Of a stretch of DNA of 64,000 bases, positions 46,251 to 58,200 are shown in pieces (the first letter of the stretch is position 1; each line of letters opens with the position of its first letter). The stretch comes from Diogma glabrata. Lineage: Eukaryota; Arthropoda; Insecta; Diptera; Cylindrotomidae. The position numbers were made by a program, and so were the translations under genes. The notes below the pieces were generated by a model. That model had not been told where the DNA came from, ran no database searches, and saw nothing but the letters and a program-made list of their open reading frames with translations. Where the stretch lies: positions 301,918,144-301,982,143 of the forward strand of contig OY856186.1 of the NCBI GenBank assembly GCA_963693315.1, given 5' to 3'.

Positions 46251-47560
46251 AGGGTATAATAATATTAAAACAGAGCCATTTTGAGATTATTTTTCTTTTT
46301 GTTTTCTCTCATGGTGACAGAAAGCTCGATCCAAACATATTTTTTCATTCATAATCTGCAGAATTTATATATACTACTTTTCGTACACCTACACCTACGT
46401 TTTTAGGACCTACTGATTCTAAAAAAGCAGAAAAATGTATGTCTGTCTGCGGGCCGACGATATCTAGAAAACGGCTTCAGGGATATCAAAAAATTTTTGT
46501 TTCCAAAAATATGTATACGCAATGGTAAGAGTCGAAGTGTGTCAAAACAAGGAAATTTGCTTAAAAAACGTTCATTTTAAGTAATTACGAGTAGGAACAG
46601 TGAATTTGGAGAAATCTTGATGGTCGGGATTGGTATGTGAGACCGAAACCTAGATTATTGCATTAAAATTTTGTCAAAAAAATGTTGTCGAGTGTGTCAA
46701 AAGAATGATTTTCATTTTGTTTACCCAATTTTTTGGGAAAAAAAAAATTAATTATTTGTATGGCATGAAATGTAATCGAGTATGAAATTGGACATGAACA
46801 TTTTTGATTTTGTTATAATTTTTTAAATTTTGAAAAAAGTTTGTATTTTTGATTTTGTAAGAATTTTCGGAATATTTTTAAAATTTTGAAAAAGGTTTAA
46901 TTTTTAATTTAGTATAATTTTCAGAATATTTTTGGAAAAGGTTTCAATTTTTGATTTTGTTATAATTTTTGGAATATTTTTTGAATTTGAACTTAATTAT
47001 AAAGCCTACATATAAAAATAACTAATAATTTTCCACAATTTTCTAAATATTATAAAAAAAAATAATTTAAATTTCAGTAAACCGACATGAAAAATGACAA
47101 ACAAAAAATATTAAATAAATATAATTAAATGAAGCAATTTAGAACGATTGGCATTCACTTTCGAAAATCATATCATATTATCATGTCATAATCATATTAT
47201 CTTATAAAAAGTTAAATGAAACCAGTTATTTAATTATTTTTCACTCTTTCACATTTTCACTCTCCATTTCTTATTCTTTGTTTATTATTCTTATTATTAA
47301 ATAAATTTCGTTTTACTTCGTTTTTTATTATGACTTATGGTAAGAGCACGTTACGTGTATTTCGCATGGTAACACAATGGCCACAAAATAAAAAGCAAAT
47401 GCGTACATTTTGCCACCACACCGTACCGTCACGCTATGATGGCACTATGATAGCCATATGCGGCTGCACTTGAACGTCCAAGTGACAACATGCCATGACG
47501 CACGAGAGTGCATTGTGCTAGCATTGGGCCGCCACAGTGTTTGTTGGACACATAATTTTA
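46250..47560 (-). repeat. Mixed copy of the two dispersed repeat families
   Basis: 46265-46400 matches 13080-13215. 46400-46990 is the TGACACACTTGACA family in reverse, with its AT-rich tandem core at about 46800-46990. 47345-47550 is the palindrome family (CTTGAACGTCCAAGTGAC). The frame through 47445-47699 is an accident of this repeat. Confidence 0.7.
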
Positions 47561-47642
47561 GATGAAAATAAAATAAAATTATCAGTTTTAATTTCCCAAG
47601 GGCGGTGATAATTCGAAATAATTTTTTGCCGAAAATTCCGAA

Positions 47643-47705
47643 AGCAAGTATATTGATAAAAGCACGAGGCCGTAGGCCGAGGGCTTTTATCAATACCACT
47701 TGCTT
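47643..47705. other. Hairpin with GC-rich loop
   Basis: AGCAAGTATATTGATAAAAGC pairs with GCTTTTATCAATACCACTTGCT around GAGGCCGTAGGCCGAGG, which itself contains the palindrome GGCCGTAGGCC with one mismatch. It may be the core of a small inverted-repeat element spanning roughly 47590-47760. Confidence 0.7.
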
Positions 47706-48179
47706 GAGGAATTTTTCAAAAAATTATGATAATTTATCAACGAACGAGGGGAATTCGTTTAGAAAATTTTTTGCCATTTTTCATTTATTTACATATTTTT
47801 TATGAATTATACGTTGGCCTACTTTGTTAACAGTGAATTATTTCAACATTAGAATGATAATTTTTGATATCCCAGTAGGCCAGACGCATAAATATTTTTA
47901 TTAGTATAATTCAAATGTTATTGGTGAAATTGAATGATGTCATTACATTTTAGAGAATTTCATTGGTTTAAATTAAAATAAAACTAAGGCAAAAAATTTT
48001 CAATATAATACTACAAGTCATATTATCTCATAAAAAGTTAAATGAAACCAGTCATTTAGGAAAATGTTAAACAACTTTATCACTCTCCATTTTTTCATTC
48101 GTTGTTTATTATTCTTATCATTAAATAAATTTCGTTTCGCTTCGTTTTTTATTATTCGTGAAACATGCAGTTATAAACT

Positions 48180-49180
48180 GCTTTTGGTAAGAGCACGTTA
48201 AGAATTTCGCAAAGTGCCACAATGGCCACCAAATAAAGAGCACAATGCGAACATTTTTCCGGCACACCGTGTCGCCACGTTATGATGGCACTTTGATAAC
48301 CATATGCAAATGCATTTGGACGTTACAACATGCCAAGACGCACGTGACCGCAATGTGCCGCCACAGTGTTTGTTGGGTAAGATTTAAAAATATTGTCGCA
48401 TAAAAATTTGGAGGTTAGAAAAAAAATTTAAAGTCAGCTAACCGAAAAAGTTGATATTTATTATTTCGGTCTGAAAGAACTAAGTATTACATTCATGAGC
48501 TAAAAGTGAAATTCTTAGCCCCACTTTTTTTACATTTCTCGACGTTTTAGGACCTACTGATTCTAAAAAAGCAGAAAAAAATGTATTTCTGTCTGCCGGC
48601 CGGCTGGCCGTCACAACCGACGAAATCTAGAAAACGGCTGGACGGATTTGAAAAATTTTGAATTTTAAAAATAGTTACACTTAATGGAAAGAGCCGAAAG
48701 GACGATGTATTCGATTACTGTACCGGAAGTGTGTCAAAAAAATCGTCAAGTGTGTCAAAACAGGGAAATTTGCATATTTTTTTCTTAAAAAACGTTCATT
48801 TTAAGTGATAACGAGTAGGAACAAAGAATTTGAAGAAACCTAGATAGTCGGGATTGGTATGTGAGATCAAAAACTAGTTTATTGAATTAGAAATTTGTCA
48901 AAAAAATGTTGTCAAGTGTGTCAAAAGAAAGATTTTCATTTATGTTTTTACCCAATTTTTTGGAAAATAATAAAATTAATTATTTGTTTGACATGAAATT
49001 TTATTATTATTATTAGAACTACGGCATTATAAATTTATCAAAAAAATGTGGTCAAGTGTGTCAAAAGAAAAATTTTTATTTATTTTTTTACCCAATTTTT
49101 TGGAAAAAAATAAAATTAATTATTTGTTTGATTTTTTGGAAAAAAATAAAATTAATTATTTGTTTGACATGAAATTTTAT
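48180..49180. repeat. Further copies: palindrome family, then TGACACACTTGACA family (reverse)
   Basis: 48185-48385 has the palindrome family with the palindrome broken (TTTGGACGTTACAAC). 48470-49180 is the other family in reverse: AAAGTGAAATTCTTAGCCCC, GACGTTTTAGGACCTACTGATTC, then TGTCAAGTGTGTCAAAAGAA blocks. A 60-bp piece around TTTTTGGAAAAAAATAAAATTAATTATTTG is repeated locally. Confidence 0.7.
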
Positions 49181-50530
49181 TAATCAATAGCAACAGAAAT
49201 AAAAGCCGGATGCTAGCTTATAACAGTAAAAATACAAAAACTAACAATATTATTTCCTTACAGCTTAACTATAACGAAGACAAATTAATCCAAATATTAA
49301 CATTAATGCTGAGAACTACATGTTATTTGCAAGAATAACGATAAAACACAGGAGCAAGTCTTGTATTCAACAGTTTGAATCAAATGAAAAAGCTACACAC
49401 GAGAAAAATAACGGTTTCTCAAGGAAACAAAAATTTGAAAACAAACAAACAAAAAAGCGACACTTGGACACTTTTGATATTTGATACCTTTGATTTTCCT
49501 AAAATTTTCAGGATATAATAGTAGTACTGCGATAAGAAAAAATGCAGTTTACCACCTCTTAAATCTGGCGCGTTGAGCTTGAATAGAGGTCAAAGTTTTA
49601 GATCATGGTTAAATCGTATAAATTATATGATCAATCTACCTCATAAAATCAAGTCATCCCAAGATATTTTTTTTTTAACACGGATTGTACTTAATACTAG
49701 GTAGATAGTAGCATAAATAATTTGGTGGCTCACTCATTACTTTAAGAGCCAAGGTCATTCAAAAATTTTGTTTTCGTTGCTTTTTTTGCCTATTTATCTG
49801 GCTTAGTTATCTGCTAAGTCCATAAGTGATCCACAGCAATAACTATTGGATTAGTTACAAAATATATGAAAATGCTTCTTAGAAAAATTTAAAACAGCAT
49901 GGGTTACTCTTGAGGCTCAAGGTAAATTACTCTAGAGGCCACGAGTCAACAAGTTTGAGAAACAGCTGTAATTATACTCCACTAGGGGGTATCCCGCGGG
50001 CTCCGACAGCGAAATTTCGTACTGAGTTTCTTAAAGTTCATTTTATTAAATCGGTTTAAATTATTAATGTTTGAAAATGTATATTAAAACCTAAACTGTT
50101 TTTTGTATAAAAATATCAAATGTTTTCAACCTACATTGTTTTTAAAAATTGTTAAAAATCTATATTTTTCTATGCTGTTATGTTCGCTGTACTAAAGAAC
50201 AATTTTCTGGTTCTGGTCCTGCCATAATAGCGCTAGTATTTTACGAAATGTTGTGTCAAAAAATGAGGAAATAGACCTTTAATCATGTACTTTCATCAAT
50301 TTGTTTCCTCTTTTCTTTTTTAATAAACTTATTATAAAAACCATCTACCAACTTTACTATTTAATGTAAAAATTATTCCTTTAAAAAAAGGTTATTATTC
50401 CTTTAACAAAAATTCGATCTATTTTTCATAATAAATATTACATATCTTGTGACTAATTCAAAATAAAAAAGGTTTTATTAATAAAACATCAACAAAAATT
50501 ATAAATATATGTATTATGTAACTTAATTAA
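49181..50530. other. Intronic DNA; nothing recognised
   Basis: Looking on both strands I see no domain, splice-framed exon, RNA gene or clear repeat. GGGGGTATCCCGCGGGCTCC near 49986 is the only GC-rich patch. Confidence 0.4.
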
Positions 50531-51350
50531 AATAAAAAAATAAAATCCCCTAAATGCATTCTATAACATGATTGCATTCATAACTAAACAAAATGACGTC
50601 ACACGATCTTTTATGATAAAGCTGTTATATTGCAAGAGAAATACATACTCAAATAGTAGTTTTTGTTTTTCCTTAATTTAGTTCACAGGAATGAAATGGC
50701 AAATAATTATCGGAAACCACTATTATATGATTTTTAGCACTGCCTTCGAAATGTAAATATCGAAATGATTTTAATGATTTTAATTTGAACAAATTATGGC
50801 AAAAGACAACTTAATTTTTTAACTAACTTTAAAGAACTACTTTATCGATAATTCTAAGTATCCAAAAATAAAATTTTATATAAGTTTTATTTATACATAT
50901 ATGAATTATTTATTTATATGAATTCATTCATGAATAATAAAATAAAAAAGCACAATAATTTTAAAGTTATTTAAAGAAAATAATGAATTTATGAATAAAA
51001 AAAAAACAAATTTAATGTTATTTAAAATAAAAATTTAAAAACTGCATTATCGTAAAACGAAATGTATGTATGAATATGAACAAAATAAGAGTGTGTAAAA
51101 AAACAATAATTTAAATGTTATTTAAAAAAAAAATAAAAAAAAATTCGCAATATTCAGGTTTCGAACTTACAATCTATAGATCATCAGTCGAGCGCGCTAC
51201 CAATATACCAATTTGAACTATATTTGATCAATAGACTAAAGGATACATAAGATATCCGTTACGCTCGTATAGAAGGATAGACTTACGGCTATTATATTAT
51301 TGATATTGTGTAGTTTAAGGTTCAGGCTGTCTACGCAGCGTTATACATGA
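50530..51350 (-). repeat. Second copy of the tRNA-like repeat
   Basis: It shares CTAAATGCATTCTA...AAATGACGTCACA...AGAGAAATACATACTCAAATAGTAGTTTTT and GAATGAAAT...AATAATTATCGGAAACC with 17340-17560, then degenerate AT-rich stretches, then the tRNA-like block at 51146-51215. Order and orientation are the same as in the first copy, so the two are related across roughly 600-700 bp. Confidence 0.6.
51146..51215 (-). other. Degenerate tRNA-like sequence (copy 2)
   Basis: The minus strand reads GGTATATTGGTAGCGCGCTCGACTGATGATC, then GTAAGTTCGAAACC. It has A-box-like and B-box-like parts and a candidate anticodon loop CTGATGA with 5-base flanks that only partly pair. It is better preserved than the copy at 17776. 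It is not a functional tRNA, as the acceptor ends do not pair. Confidence 0.55.
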
Positions 51351-51404
51351 AAAATGATTTATTTAATTAATTTAATTGTAAATTTAATTTTACTTACCTT
51401 CTTT

Positions 51405-51734
51405 TATATAAGAACTGAATCTAAAAAATTATGGTGCAAATTATGAAACTTTTTGCAATCCATACAATTTTCGACCGATCTAGTTTCGAACCAATGAGAA
51501 AAGTTTTTAAACTTTAAAAAAGTTTATCATTCTCATAAGGCTAGCCGACTAGATAAACTACCAAAAAATGTCAACGTTAAATATAAACCAAAAATTAGGT
51601 TACAACTCTAGCGAAGTATAAAAACAAAAAATTTACATAAACATATATTTAATAGATTCAGGTTTAGTCAATTAAGTCAATTAATTAAAAGTTTCATAAT
51701 TTGCACCATAATTTTTTAGATTCAGTTCTTATAT
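51405..51734. mobile_element. Inverted-repeat element (MITE-like), about 330 bp
   Basis: The left arm (51405-51453: TATATAAGAACTGAATC... then AAAAAATTATGGTGCAAATTATGAAAC) and right arm (51687-51734) are near-perfect inverse copies of about 48 bp. The centre (about 230 bp) has a smaller inverted pair around AAAGTTTTTAAACTTTAAAAAAGTTT. There is no coding capacity. Flanking bases suggest a TA-type target site but do not prove it. Confidence 0.82.
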
Positions 51735-52958
51735 TATTCTTGATGGGATATTTTCCATCGGGGTGATGTTATATCACAAATAATTTACTGAATTACTTCT
51801 TTTATACTTCAAATATTTGTTTCATATTAATGAAACATATGTTGACATACAAATTGTAAACAAATAATTTAATTAACATTTACTGATGTAAAGTTGGTAA
51901 TTATAGCACATAACGTGGGTGAGGGTCTTTCCTGATAATTTTAATCCTCAAAATTTTAAAATCATCGTGAATAAATTCCTCAAAGAAAATTACTTAATAC
52001 TCTTGAGCCCTAGTTTCTCAGTTAGCATGGTATCTTCGGATATTCAAAGACATTAATCTATAATTTATTATGGTTAACACTAAACATGCCTAACTTTGAA
52101 TTAAAAAAAAACATTCTTTAATATTCAAATATATAAGTAAATCTTTATTAAAATAAATTTATTGTTGATTTACAATATAAATATCCGCAAAAACACAGGC
52201 TTAAAAGATGAGGATAGGATTTTTTTTAATACCGGCATTTTTTATCCTCCAATATATGTTTTACATAAAGTAACATTATGCACATAACTATTTCTCAGAC
52301 AATTTTTGATTTTATTATGATCATAAATCAATGTTTAATTAGGGCCATAATTGATTTGGTAAATAATTACAAAACCTCAATTCCACAATACAGGTGGAGT
52401 ATACGGAGTGACGTTCCACATCAACCTGTGGCCAAAATTCAATAAGTCGTAAAAAATTTCTTTATCACGCAACTTAAAGCTTAGTTTATAAAGTTTTTTA
52501 TGCTGTTTAGCATTTTCCTAAAATTCAAAATGGCAAACCAATATGGCGTCTGCAAGTCAACACCTCAACATGAAAGAATAGTTTTTTCTATGTAAAACAC
52601 TTGTAAAACTCATCAGATCAGTAAGTTGAAATATTATTTTGGTGCATATTTGCTTGCTGAATACGATTATAACCTTCCTGTTTGAGTCAATCAGATGCCA
52701 ACAATCTCAAATTCTTTGAACGGCACTCGAAAGCCAAATAAAATATATTTCAAAAAAGCGTCCACCATTACCTCAGAACGCATGTTGTTGTGCTGTTGTT
52801 ACACATTTTGTAATTCCTACTATACAACGCACTTTTTATTTAAACAAAAATATTTGAATTAGGGATTGCAATCCGGGATTGGCGTTTTGTGAATTCCGAG
52901 ACTGCGCGATTCATGAATTGTATTTTTCGGATGCACAGAATCAAGGGATTTAAAATTT
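51735..52958. other. Intronic DNA; nothing recognised
   Basis: AT-rich, with no domain, exon or RNA gene visible. Confidence 0.4.
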
Positions 52959-52984
52959 ATGAATCTCGGGATCCCGAGATTCAT
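52959..52984. other. 26-bp perfect palindrome
   Basis: The half-site ATGAATCTCGGGA is followed at once by its exact inverse, with GGATCC at the centre. Related broken halves lie just upstream (GTGAATTCCGAGACTGCGCGATTCATGAATTG at 52889-52920 and AATCCGGGATTGGCG at 52870), as if the motif had been multiplied locally. Confidence 0.9.
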
Positions 52985-53099
52985 GAAGTGCAAATATAAA
53001 ACAAAATTTCTACCTTTCAAAAAGAAGCGGAAGTGCTTATTGACTACGTAAATGGCGGCAGAAAGTTTTCTGGAAAAGAAACTGAATGGTTCTATGCTA

Positions 53100-54460
53100 T
53101 CATTCTTTTCTTGTTGGGCTCTGGGGAAGAACTGCTCCCACTACCACTGCCGATGCATCCGTGGTAACGCCAAACTCACCATCGCTTATTGTGTATACTA
53201 GCGTTGTTGCTTCTGTTAGAGCTTTTTTAGCCTCATTGAATGCTGCTTTACATTTATCTGTCCAAGAAAATTCGTTGTTTTTTTGCAATGTCGATAAATG
53301 GTCATGTGTGAAGGATAGAGTATCTGCTAGGTGTTGTACAAACCTGCAGTGATAATTATTTATATCTCCTAGAAATCGTTGAGTCTGCTTAATACTGGTT
53401 GGAACAGGAAAAATCTTCAATGACCTTCACCCGATCTCTAGAAGTCAGAATACCATCTCCAGAGACAGCGTGGCTTATCCTCGTTGGGATAATCCAAAAC
53501 AATATTTTTGTTTATTTATCGTCAATGGCCAATGCCATATTCTGCAAGACGTTGAAATATTATTTTAATGTGGCATTTGTATTCTTTCGGATTTAAACTG
53601 AAAATCAAAAGACCATCAATGTATTTGAACACGAAATCTAAGCCCTGCCAAACTTGGTGTATAAAGCGGTAAAACGAGTGGGCGACTTTCGTAATCCAAA
53701 CGGCATTCGCACGAATTCAAATAAATCAAACGGTGTCGTAATTGCCGTTTAAGGCACGTCTTCCTCTGCTATTGGGATATGGTGATATGCTTTTTCTAGG
53801 GATATCATGGAAAATACCGTACTTCCGAGCACTTGCCTTGAAAAATTTGGTATATGTGGGGTTGGATAGCGGTCGGGAGTTGTGATGGCATTCAACCGAC
53901 GATAATTCTCACTAGGACGCCAGTCATTTTCGTTCTTTTTAGCTACCATATAAAGTAGAAACAAAAACAATCGCAGTAGGACGACAAATTCTAAAACTGA
54001 AAACGTTTTCAATCTCCGTTTTGACTGTTTTATGTCTAGTTGGACCGAGTCGACGTGGTCTGGAGAATGGTAATCTCTTTTATAATGTACGATATTATGT
54101 GAACCTAGCAAATTATATCTGGGATTATGAGTTAAAGTAGGAAGTTTCTGTAATAAGAAGTTGATAACGACCGTTCGCTATCTAATAATTGTTTTCCGCC
54201 CACATCAACTTACAAACCATATTTGGTTAAAAAATCTGCACTGATAATTGTATGCGATAGCGCTGCTACTATAAACACGTGAGATAATTCACGATGTAAC
54301 CCAAAATCTATCTTAAGGAATTTTGTACTGAATGTGTTTGTTTTCGAATCATTTGCATCTGAAATCAATTGCTCATTACTGCGAATATTATTAGGAAAAC
54401 TAGAATACGGTACAACCTATAAATATTAGCACCTGCATCTATTAAACAATTTTATTTATT
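53100..54460 (-). pseudogene. Third, degenerate Ty3/gypsy pol fragment
   Basis: The minus strand keeps pieces of protease (LIDAGANI near 54440, where the usual DTG reads DAG), RT (RPSENYRRLNAITTPDRYPTPHI...FSMISLEKAYHHIPIAEEDVP, 53749-54000) and the RT/RNase H connection (PVPTSIKQTQRFLGDINNYHCRF to VTTDASAVVVGAVL, 53100-53420). Frames are broken between the blocks. It differs in sequence from both other gypsy elements in the window. Confidence 0.88.
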
Positions 54461-55424
54461 TTATTGTAGAGGAACACACGACGAGAATTAACGTGTTTGC
54501 TGTCTACCGAGGAACTAATTAGTTTTTTTAAATACCATTTGAGCTCTTATATTGTTACAATGCTTCGATCTTCAGCAAATGGTACCACTTATATGGTGTA
54601 TTAAATTTCGATTGATGTCTACACCTCGATCTTCGAAATCTGAACCCGGTAGCTGATCGTCCTCAAGAACGACTGTGTTTATTTTGAAAAACTCTTTCGT
54701 TCACTTCATTTGATTCCTTTTCCGCTAATGGTCATCTCGGCAATAACCTCTGTAAGTGCTGTATCTCTAGTCCTATAATAGTAATCGATTTACAATTTTA
54801 TCAACATATTTTTGAGAACGCTTTTTTTAAACAAATTTAAAGAAATGCTATATAGGTACTATACATAAGACAAAAAAGAAAAAGTAAAATTTTCAACTTT
54901 TAGAAATCAGGAATGGCATTGTGCTCAGAGGCTAAATGTAAATCTTTAATGAACATTTAAAGCAACACCATTTTTCATTTTTAGGGTTCCGTTTTTTTAT
55001 AACGAACCCTATTGGTGGGAGTAAAACGTGTTTTTCACATTATATCGATCTCGTAAAAACATCTCGTAAACTATAAATGCTATGAACCTGAAATTTGAGG
55101 TGCGTATAAAACTAACCTGTTCACACAAGATAACAGATACAAATAAAAATACAGTTGTTTTCGTTTGTTTTATAGAGCTACGATGAGACCTTTGAGAAAA
55201 AAACATTTTTTTATAGAGCCAAGTAGAGTATCATATAAAAGGGCTTCCCTCAGTATTCCTTAATATTTATTTTGGAATTTTTCACCTCACCCTTTTTGTA
55301 TAATTTTGAATAATGAAGTTTTCTTCATGTTTTTTTACCTCGATTAGCTCCGATCATAACTGATCGAAAATCTTCAAATGTATATGGAATGATAGACAAA
55401 TTAGTAAGGTTTTAACAAAAAAAT
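54461..55424. other. Intronic DNA; short dispersed-repeat remnant only
   Basis: TAGGGTTCCGTTTTTTTATAACGAACCCTATTGG (54981-55015) is the relative of 20477-20520. No gene is seen. Confidence 0.4.
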
Positions 55425-57750
55425 ATGGAGGGGCTGAAATCTCAAGCTCTGAGATATCAAGACTTCGGTTTTGGTTAAGGATTTTGATATAGTTTTCGGT
55501 CCTGAAATCTTTTATGAGGACATTATTTTAGTTTTGGGCAGCGATGTATATCAAACATAAAACCTTTGTAAAAGTACAAGCATTTTATCTCTGCTTAGAA
55601 CTTTATTGCAAAACTAACACGAAAATCAATTCGTCGCCGGAAAATTATAACAGATCTTATATTAACATAATTTAGTGAAAAGATGATACACTGAGCAAAC
55701 TACTCAAGATCCTCTCCATTTAGCGTTTCGAGAAAATACTACAAAATCACAAATTCTTATTTCTTTCAAAATTTCAAAAATATTGAAAAAATTAAATAAA
55801 ATCAAAAAGTTAAACTTTTTCTAAATCCTAATAATATTCCAAAAATTGTTAAAATTCAAACTTTTTCCAAAATTCTAAAAATATTGCAAAAATTATAACA
55901 ATATCAAAAATTGAAACTTTTTTCAAAATTCTAAAAATTATAATAAAATCAACTAAAATCAATCAACAATCAAACTTTTTTTCAAAATTCTAAAAATATT
56001 GCAAAAATTATTACAAAATCAAAAATTGAATCTTTTTTCAAAATTCCAAATATATTCCAAAAATTAGAATAAAATCAAATATTTAAACTTTTTTCTAAAT
56101 TCTAATAATATTCCAAAAATTGTTAAAAATTCAAACTTTTTCCAAAATTCTAAAAATATTGCAAAAATTTTAACAATATCAAAAATTGAAACTTTTTTCA
56201 AAATTTTAAAAATTATAATAAAATCAAAATTTAAAATTTTTCAAAATTCTAAAAATATTCCAAAAATTCTTACAAAATCAAATATTGAAACTTTTTTCAA
56301 ATTCTAAAATAGTATATTATGCAAAGATCATGTAATAACCATTACATGAAAGTGGCATACGCTATTTTTTCTACACCCGATAAATAACGAAGAACTATGA
56401 AAGAATTAATCATCGACTCCTCCACACATATCGGAGAAAACAGAAAACGCCATACAAAATATTTTACCCCAAAAATCTAAGGAAGTGTACGAAAAACTAT
56501 ATCAACAATTGCAATTTTGTAGAATTGTTTATAGAAGTACGAGTAATTACTGTTATTGTGTTCAACACAAATACATATAAATATAATATTCAATCAATAG
56601 AAACCCATAGTTTTTCAATCAAACATGCTGTGCATTTGACTTTTGTTGAAATTTTCGTAGAATATAGCTTAACTTCAATAATTATATTATCAAAATGTCT
56701 GATATCAGCAATATAAACAAATTTATTTATTTAGCTGATATCAGACATTTTGATAATATAATTATTGAAGCTATAAGCTATATTCTACGAAAATTTCAAC
56801 AAACGTCAAATGCACAGCATGTTTGATTGAAAAACTATGGGTTTCTATTGATTAAAAATCTGTATCGTTATGAAAAATCTGTTTCAAAATGGATATCATT
56901 ATATATATAAGTGTATTTTTAATTTTTATAGTAAGGGTGTAGAAAAATATATATAAAATTCACAAATTCAAAAACTCTATTTTTTTTTAAAACACACACA
57001 CTTGACAATATTTTTGACACACTTTGACAAACTTGACAATATTTTTTTGACAAACTTATAATGAAATAAAATTCTCAATAATAATAATTTCATTACATTT
57101 CATTCCATACAAATAACTGATTTTATTTTTTTCTAAAAAAATGAACGAAATTCATTCTTTTGACACACTTGACAACATTTTTTTGACAAACTTATAATGC
57201 CATAATTCACTAATATAATAATAAAATCTCATGTCATACAAATAATTAATTTCATTTTTTCCAAAAAATTCGGTAAAATAATAAATAAAAATCTGTCTTT
57301 TGACACACTTGACAACATTTTTTTGACAAACCTATAATGCAATAATCTAGTTTTTGGTCTCACATACCAATTCCTACCATCAAGATTTCTCCAAAGTCAG
57401 TGTTTCTATTCGTAATCACTTCAAATGAACGTTTTTTAAGCAAAAAATATGCAAATTTCCTTGTTTTGACACACTTCATAATATTTTGACACACTTCTGG
57501 GACAGCTATCGAACACATCGTCCTATCTGCTCTTACCATTGAGTATACCTATTTTTAGAAACAAAAATTTTTGAAATCCCTTCAGTCTTTTTCTAGATTT
57601 CGTCGGTTGTGACGGCCGGCAGACAGACATGCTTTTTTTGCCTTTTTAGAATCAGTAGGTCCTAAAACGTCGAGAAATGTCAAAAAAGTGGGGGTAAGAA
57701 TTTCACTTTTGGCTCATGAATGTAATACTTAAGGTTTTTCAAAACCGAGG
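55425..57750 (+). repeat. TGACACACTTGACA family, longest copy
   Basis: Opens with ATGGAGGGGCTGAAATCTCAAG...CTTCGGTTTTGGTTAAGGATTTTG like 13745, has the AT-rich tandem core at about 55750-56310, the TGACACACTTGACA block at about 56990-57480, and closes GGTCCTAAAACGTCGAGAAATGTC...TTTCAAAACCGAGG. The long hairpin at 56595-56850 lies between core and block and is absent from the copy at 13740, so it is a nested insertion. Confidence 0.78.
56595..56850. mobile_element. Long hairpin: 117-bp inverted arms with a 24-base loop
   Basis: The left arm 56595-56709 and right arm 56734-56850 are inverse copies from CAATAGAAACCCATAG to GATATCAGC, with a single substitution (GACTTTTG versus GACGTTTG) and a 2-base length difference near AGCTTAACTTC / AGCTTATAGCTTC. 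RNA from either strand would fold into a nearly perfect hairpin of about 115 bp. The open frame at 56525-56716 is an accident. Confidence 0.92.
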
Positions 57751-57779
57751 CTATATATAAAAGTGCCACATACTCATAA

Positions 57780-58200
57780 TTATATTAATTATTATTATTA
57801 TTAATTATTAAACCTGGTCAAGTAGGCTGTCATTTGCGGTGCACAGTTTTTAAGTTATTGTCAAAAAAGTGCAACTTTCGGACCGTTACCCCCCTTACGT
57901 TTCGACGCTGATTGACAGAAAAATTTGAAAAATTCACAGAGACAGGAAGTTTGTAAATTTTGAACGAAAATTATAGCGAAGTCTCAAATAATTGTATTTC
58001 TGTGTGTTTAAGCGATGGGTGTGGGGAGGGTAAATAAACATTTTTCACCCAAATCAGTGAGGTCATTTGAATGAGCACCTAATTTTGCGATGCACGGTTT
58101 TTGTGTATTTATAAAAAATGCTATTTTTAGTATGTAGCCCCTAAATTTTGACGTAAGTTGACAGAAAAAAAATCCTGTTTAAACCATTTACAAGCTGGTG
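57780..58200. repeat. Diverged tandem pair, period about 235 bp
   Basis: CTGTCATTTGCGGTGCACAGTTTTTAAGTT...CCCCCCTTACGTTTCGACGCTGATTGACAGAAAAA (57829-57927) is echoed by GAGCACCTAATTTTGCGATGCACGGTTTTTGTG...GTAGCCCCTAAATTTTGACGTAAGTTGACAGAAAAA (58072-58169). No coding potential was found. Confidence 0.55.

Noticed and set aside
47605..47805. Short overlapping ORFs on both strands around the GGCCGTAGGCC hairpin
   Set aside because: Both frames translate the two arms of an inverted repeat; no domain.
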